10,584 nt of DNA from Clostridiales bacterium (GTDB lineage: Bacteria > Bacillota > Clostridia > Oscillospirales > Ruminococcaceae), in NCBI GenBank assembly GCA_029007575.1, contig JAQXIB010000043.1, positions 1 through 10,584 of the forward strand, in the 5' to 3' direction. Shown here piece after piece: positions 7,390 through 10,584 of the stretch (position 1 is the first letter of the stretch; the number at the start of each line of letters is the position of its first letter). The translations under genes were made by a program, and so were the position numbers. The notes under the pieces were generated by a model, which made no database searches, was not told where the DNA came from, and saw only the letters and a list, made by a program, of their open reading frames with translations.

Positions 7390-8220
7390 TCATGAAAAAA
7401 GCCTGTTTTTCAGAAAATTCCGCAGTTTATCCACTCCCCACAATCCCAATGTCATCAGCACTGCCAGTTCCGCTTTCCAGATAATCCCTACTATGGGAAG
7501 GACTGATCCATTGCGTGTCACCGCGCTGTAATCATTTACATGACTGGTGATTGTATGGACAGCATAATCAGTAGCAGGATAACCGATCCATTGGGTAGCC
7601 GCTTCGCAAATGGATGCAGAAAGACACACCGTGATAAGCATTTCTGTCATAATCACACCGATACGCTTGATTCCGGTAAAAAAATCAAGCTTGGCTGCTG
7701 TAAAAAACAAGATACAAATTCCTAATGCTGCCCAAAACGCCAGTATTCCAAATATCCATGTGATGATTTTGACACTGCTTACATCGAAACCGATTGGTTG
7801 TTGGATCAACTTCAATTTGAGCAGCATAGTATTCAGCACGCCATAGCCGTCGCCGCTTACCACCATGATACTGTATATAGCCACAGCACCAACCGATAAT
7901 ATTGCAATGATTCCAAAAAGAATATATATGACCATCCGAGGAAGTTTATGGGATATAACGGATAATAGGTATGCTATCAATACTGCCGACACAACCGGCA
8001 GTGTTGATAGCAGAATCGTATTGCCCAACGCTTTCCCCAAAATAGGATCATGAATCAACAAACGAATATAATGTTGAAAGCCCACGAAAACAGGAGCTGA
8101 CTCCGATCCACCTGTATTGTTAAGTAAAGCCATCACCAATCCGCCAATGATACCAATCATCAAGATGCCGAAAAATACCGTTGCAAAGAAAAGCAATTCT
8201 TTTTTTGTTTGTTTCTTCAT
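7390..8220 (-). CDS. Degenerate MalF-type sugar ABC transporter permease-like membrane protein
   Basis: The protein has 276 residues and six predicted membrane spans (about 9-32, 66-88, 96-120, 151-173, 186-207, 240-262), the usual number for a carbohydrate ABC permease. The stretch FVGFQHYIRLLIHDPILGKALGNT (45-68) matches the family's 'FVGLxNYxRLxxDPxFWxALxNT' start, and GYGVLNTMLLKL (125-136) matches the 'GxxNxxL' region. However, the cytoplasmic EAA loop that docks the ATPase (YEAAxIDGAxxWQxFxxIxxP) is not recognisable between spans 4 and 5; only a short loop with AAKLDFFTG is present. No second permease, binding protein or ATPase is in the window. It may be a diverged accessory permease, or a relic that still reads as intact. 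The start is ATG 8218-8220, with AGGAGGGG 12 nt upstream. The frame extends to a TTG at 8287-8289, but that TTG forms part of the -35 box. Confidence 0.7.
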   Translation of the reverse strand: MKKQTKKELLFFATVFFGILMIGIIGGLVMALLNNTGGSESAPVFVGFQHYIRLLIHDPILGKALGNTILLSTLPVVSAVLIAYLLSVISHKLPRMVIYILFGIIAILSVGAVAIYSIMVVSGDGYGVLNTMLLKLKLIQQPIGFDVSSVKIITWIFGILAFWAALGICILFFTAAKLDFFTGIKRIGVIMTEMLITVCLSASICEAATQWIGYPATDYAVHTITSHVNDYSAVTRNGSVLPIVGIIWKAELAVLMTLGLWGVDKLRNFLKNRLFS

Positions 8221-8260
8221 TGTTATGACTTTCCCCTCCTGCTGATTATATCTGACTTTT

Positions 8261-8289
8261 ATTGTATCATAAACCGTATTCTCTCTCAA
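8261..8289 (-). promoter_or_regulatory. Sigma-A-type promoter of the permease-like gene
   Basis: On the minus strand, -35 TTGAGA (8284-8289, 5 of 6), 17-bp spacer, -10 TACAAT (8261-8266, 5 of 6), then AGGAGGGG and ATG 8220. This places the transcription start downstream of the frame's upstream TTG, which excludes that codon as the protein start. Confidence 0.8.
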
Positions 8290-8390
8290 CGGCTATTTTT
8301 TATCTGCTGTTCAATATGATTATCTGACATTCAATTTGACGATCTTCATTCATTTCCGCAACACAAATCAACAATCGGATCGTTTCGCAT

Positions 8391-8424
8391 AAAATAAGCA
8401 AAGCGCGAAATCTCGCGCTTTGCT
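8391..8424 (-). terminator. Rho-independent terminator of the URO-D family gene
   Basis: A perfect 12-bp GC-rich stem (AGCAAAGCGCGA at 8397-8408 pairing with 8413-8424) with a 4-nt loop is followed on the minus strand by TTATTTTAT. It lies 33 bp after the stop of the URO-D family gene and separates it from the permease-like gene, which has its own promoter. Confidence 0.88.
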
Positions 8425-8457
8425 CAAACTATCCTAAAAATATACATTTTTAAATTT

Positions 8458-9459
8458 TTATTTTTGCATTGCTTTTTGTGCGTACTCCTTCAAAAGCGAA
8501 ACATAAATCTTATAGTTTTCCAATGTAACATCAGGAGGTGTTTGATGGTCTACCGAAGGAATATAACGGCCTGACCGCATTGCCGGAAGCAAGCGTTCAA
8601 ATTCCGCCCGCATGCTTTCCTCTCCCAGATGCATGATCGTCTTATCATAGCCGCCGATCATCAGCCACTCCGGATAATTTCTGCGGATGCGGTTGACATC
8701 CACTCCCGCCTGTCGTTCTAATGGCAGTACACCCTCAATGCCTGCCTCCTGAAACCACGGAATCAACGGCTCTACATTTCCATCCGTGTCAATGAATACC
8801 TTTGTGCCTTTTGATTTGATAAAGGGAATTATTTTTTGATAATACGGCTTTACAAATTCATCGTAGCATGCCTTTGACAGCATCGGTCCGTGATTATAGG
8901 ACATATCCTCTGCAAATGTCATAAAATCCGGTGTCACTATTTGATACATTTCTTCCAGAAACATCAATGTATATTCCGTCTGATCCTGATTAATGCGATG
9001 CATCAATTCCGGATAATCATAGAAAGCATACAAGTGATTTTCGATGCCGAACAGGGTACGTGGAAACCAAAAAAAACCTTCTATGGTATACCAAAGCGCA
9101 AAATCTCCTTGTTCATGCTGAGATTTGATACTCTTAAAATATTCCATGCATTGTTGCATATATTCTTTGGAGAACATCATTCTTTTCAGACACTCATAAT
9201 CGCTTTCGTCCTTCATGATCTCGTGACCATGCTCTTTCGGTACCGGAAATCCCGGCATTCTGTGATTGACCCAAAGCTGAACCAAATCGTCCAACCCGAA
9301 ATAAGCATATATCTTATGCAAGTCGAATTCCAGATTCATGCCCTGCTGCTGCCATTGCAAAAAGGTTTTATCCCACCAGGCAGCCCATTCTATCACCGGC
9401 AAACGGTCTGCCGGTTTGCCGTTTACAACTGCCGAAACACGTTCCCTGTTCGTCATCAT
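8458..9459 (-). CDS. Uroporphyrinogen decarboxylase (URO-D) superfamily protein, not HemE
   Basis: The 333-residue protein has the superfamily's start pattern TNRERVSAVVNGKPADRLPV (3-22). Conserved blocks include EDMSYNHGPMLSKACYDEFVKPYY (184-207), DTDGNVEPLIPWFQEAGIEG (225-243) and the C-terminal IPSVDHQTPPDVTLENY (300-316). The heme-pathway enzyme's N-terminal catalytic motif (RQAGR) is absent, so it is not a porphyrinogen decarboxylase. The superfamily also includes corrinoid-dependent methyltransferases such as MtaA and CmuA. Their zinc-binding His-x-Cys site is not evident here, so the substrate is unknown. Such proteins are common in gut clostridia, often near sugar-transport genes and AraC regulators, as here. 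ATG 9457-9459 follows AAAGGA with 7 nt spacing. The gene is divergent from the AraC-type regulator, its likely controller (inference). Confidence 0.9.
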   Translation of the reverse strand: MMTNRERVSAVVNGKPADRLPVIEWAAWWDKTFLQWQQQGMNLEFDLHKIYAYFGLDDLVQLWVNHRMPGFPVPKEHGHEIMKDESDYECLKRMMFSKEYMQQCMEYFKSIKSQHEQGDFALWYTIEGFFWFPRTLFGIENHLYAFYDYPELMHRINQDQTEYTLMFLEEMYQIVTPDFMTFAEDMSYNHGPMLSKACYDEFVKPYYQKIIPFIKSKGTKVFIDTDGNVEPLIPWFQEAGIEGVLPLERQAGVDVNRIRRNYPEWLMIGGYDKTIMHLGEESMRAEFERLLPAMRSGRYIPSVDHQTPPDVTLENYKIYVSLLKEYAQKAMQK

Positions 9460-9503
9460 ATGATCATCCTTTTCTTCTTCGTTTTATGGTAAACGACTTT
9501 CTG

Positions 9504-9532
9504 TTGACTTTAGCATACCGCATAGTTATAAT
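9504..9532 (+). promoter_or_regulatory. Sigma-A-type promoter of the AraC-family gene
   Basis: -35 TTGACT (9504-9509, 5 of 6), 17-bp spacer, perfect -10 TATAAT (9527-9532), so transcription should begin near 9539. The spacer contains a direct repeat GCATA-CC-GCATA (9513-9524), a possible operator. The promoter overlaps the divergent URO-D promoter. Confidence 0.85.
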
Positions 9533-9540
9533 AAAATCAA
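9512..9540 (-). promoter_or_regulatory. Probable divergent promoter of the URO-D family gene
   Basis: On the minus strand, -35 TTGATT (9535-9540) and -10 TATGCT (9512-9517) with a 17-bp spacer. Both boxes are 4 of 6, so it is weaker than the opposite promoter and may need an activator. It shares 21 bp with the araC promoter. Confidence 0.5.
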
Positions 9541-9560
9541 CGGGTATATTTGCCGATTTT

Positions 9561-9570
9561 AGGGGGTGAT
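9561..9570 (+). promoter_or_regulatory. Near-perfect Shine-Dalgarno site that fixes the araC start region
   Basis: AGGGGGTGAT matches 9 of 10 bases of the anti-Shine-Dalgarno complement AGGAGGTGAT. Seven nt after the purine core comes an in-frame ATC (9574-9576), with no ATG, GTG or TTG at the usual distance in this frame. Confidence 0.7.
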
Positions 9571-9573
9571 TTT

Positions 9574-10449
9574 ATCAACTCTTCTTTTTTTGAAACTTAT
9601 TCCATTGCAGAACAATCTAAAATGGAAATCATTGAAATGGCAGTGACAACACCGGTGGTTCGACACGCGCATAATTATCTTGAGTTAGCATACATTAAAC
9701 AGGGATGGACAAAGCATACCAGAAATAATGATACTCAAAAACTGACTGCCGGCGAGTATATGATCTTAGACTATGGCGAAGTACACAGTTACGATGTTGT
9801 AAGCGACGACTTAGTAGTGATCAACTGTCTGTTCAAACCTGAATTCATAGACAATACGATGATCCACTGCCGCAGCTTTCCGGAAATGTTAAGCAATTAT
9901 ATGATTAACATAGGGTACCTGTCGGGTGCTCAGATGAACAACAGTATTTTTCAGGATAATCAAGATGAAATCCTATCACTTTTAACAAAAATGAAGCAAG
10001 AAGATTCCGTTCAAAAGACCGGCCACATTCAGGTGATTCGGGCGGCTTTGATTGAAATCATTATCAAAACCATGCGACAGGTACAAGACAATGCAACTGC
10101 GGATATTGCGGCTTACGATAAAGATATTTTAGAAATCATTTCACTGGTAAGTCAAAGCCCCAATTCGAACATATCTCTGTCTGAGATTGCTCGCCGTCAG
10201 AATGTCTGCGTCAGTAACCTCAGCAGAAAATTTAAAGTAACCACAGGTCATCATTTTTCCGAATTTCTCCAGCAGAAAAGAATAGAACAAGCCTGTCGTC
10301 TGCTCATAAACACGAATGATAAAATTTCAGAGGTGGCTGAAAAATCAGGATATAACGATGTTAAATTTTTTCATACCGTATTTAAACATATCACCGGACA
10401 GACGCCCGCGCAGTATCGAAAAAGTTTTTCGATATCATATATAAAATAA
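9574..10449 (+). CDS. AraC-family transcriptional regulator
   Basis: About 291 residues. The N-terminal cupin-like sensor domain (about 1-150) has HAHNYLELAYIKQG (31-44) and AGEYMILDYGEVHSY (59-73), features of ligand-sensing AraC regulators. The C-terminal DNA-binding domain (about 190-291) has two helix-turn-helix units: ISLSEIARRQNVCVSNLSRKFK, then KISEVAEKSGYNDVKFFHTVFK with the family ending GQTPAQYRK. It probably controls the divergent URO-D gene and perhaps the permease-like gene (inference from position). The start is unusual: the strong ribosome binding site (9561-9570) directs initiation at ATC 9574-9576. The canonical alternatives are TTG 9550, which lies upstream of that site and about 11 nt from the transcription start, and ATG 9622, which would remove the conserved FFETYSIAEQSKMEI stretch. 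It looks intact; only the first codon is in doubt. Confidence 0.92.
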   Translation: MNSSFFETYSIAEQSKMEIIEMAVTTPVVRHAHNYLELAYIKQGWTKHTRNNDTQKLTAGEYMILDYGEVHSYDVVSDDLVVINCLFKPEFIDNTMIHCRSFPEMLSNYMINIGYLSGAQMNNSIFQDNQDEILSLLTKMKQEDSVQKTGHIQVIRAALIEIIIKTMRQVQDNATADIAAYDKDILEIISLVSQSPNSNISLSEIARRQNVCVSNLSRKFKVTTGHHFSEFLQQKRIEQACRLLINTNDKISEVAEKSGYNDVKFFHTVFKHITGQTPAQYRKSFSISYIK

Positions 10450-10548
10450 TGTCTACTGAACAAATCAAAAATTTGATTTGTTCGAACGGCTTTCGCCGTA
10501 CAAACCAAGAAAAATCCGAAATTTCGGATTTTTCTTGGTTCAGACATT
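10448..10548. repeat. Compact three-hairpin palindromic element with outer inverted repeat
   Basis: Just after the araC stop, about 100 bp is almost wholly self-complementary. Hairpin 1 is GAACAAATCAAA (10458-10469) pairing with 10472-10483. Hairpin 2 is ACGGC-TTTC-GCCGT (10486-10499). Hairpin 3 is a perfect 38-bp palindrome (10503-10540, core TCCGAAATTTCGGA). An outer pair, AATGTCT (10448-10454) with AGACATT (10542-10548), encloses all three. Hairpin 3 could help stop araC transcription, but no T-tract follows. The form resembles a small non-coding mobile or palindromic repeat (MITE/REP-like); no second copy was noticed in the window. The last 36 bases hold nothing further I can name. Confidence 0.65.
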
Positions 10549-10584
10549 CTTTGATGTAAACACAGATTTCGATTTCAGAATGAA

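Noticed and set aside
7385..7400. Palindrome TTTTTTCATGAAAAAA at the end of the permease-like gene as a terminator
   Set aside because: The stem is only A/T with no real loop and no GC core; too weak to call a terminator.
8221..8289. N-terminal extension of the permease-like protein to a TTG start
   Set aside because: The TTG is the first three bases of the -35 box of that gene's own promoter, so it lies upstream of the transcript.

Overview
The window looks like a chromosomal segment of a low-to-mid GC Firmicute, most likely a Clostridia (Oscillospiraceae/Lachnospiraceae-type gut) bacterium. The basis is the Gram-positive gene set (XpaC/TelA pair, NfeD-flotillin pair, VanY-type carboxypeptidase, two-domain NAD synthetase), strong AGGAGG-type ribosome binding sites, and near-consensus sigma-A promoters with 17-bp spacers before almost every transcription unit. 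Genus cannot be fixed from the sequence alone. No rRNA, tRNA, CRISPR array or transposase gene was seen.

Layout from left to right. (1) Bases 2-208 (+) are the tail of a VanY-type D-Ala-D-Ala carboxypeptidase. A hairpin terminator at 320-358 lies between it and the convergent next gene. (2) Bases 386-2314 (-) are glutamine-dependent NAD synthetase with its own promoter. (3) Bases 2494-4870 (-) are a two-gene operon, xpaC-like then telA-like, with promoter at 4976-5004 and a classic terminator at 2450-2486. (4) Bases 5166-7267 (-) are an NfeD-flotillin operon with promoter at 7351-7379 and terminator at 5118-5156. The flotillin is interrupted: its N-terminal membrane segment (31 codons, 6609-6704) ends in an in-frame TAA directly followed by GTG and the otherwise intact SPFH/coiled-coil body. 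(5) Bases 7390-8220 (-) are a lone, degenerate MalF-type sugar ABC permease-like membrane protein. (6) Bases 8458-9459 (-) are a URO-D superfamily protein, not HemE, divergent from an AraC-family regulator at 9574-10449 (+). Their promoters physically overlap. (7) Bases 10448-10548 hold a compact element of three hairpins inside an outer inverted repeat, just after araC.

Functionally, the centre of the window (xpaC/telA and nfeD/flotillin) reads as two adjacent, same-strand envelope or membrane-stress units that produce membrane-associated scaffold proteins. The right side (permease-like protein, URO-D protein, divergent AraC regulator) resembles a small metabolic or transport locus under AraC control. 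NAD synthetase and the carboxypeptidase are housekeeping. The two most unusual points are the stop-split flotillin and the AraC gene whose near-perfect Shine-Dalgarno sequence points at an ATC codon rather than ATG/GTG/TTG. No clear new defence or mobile system was found.
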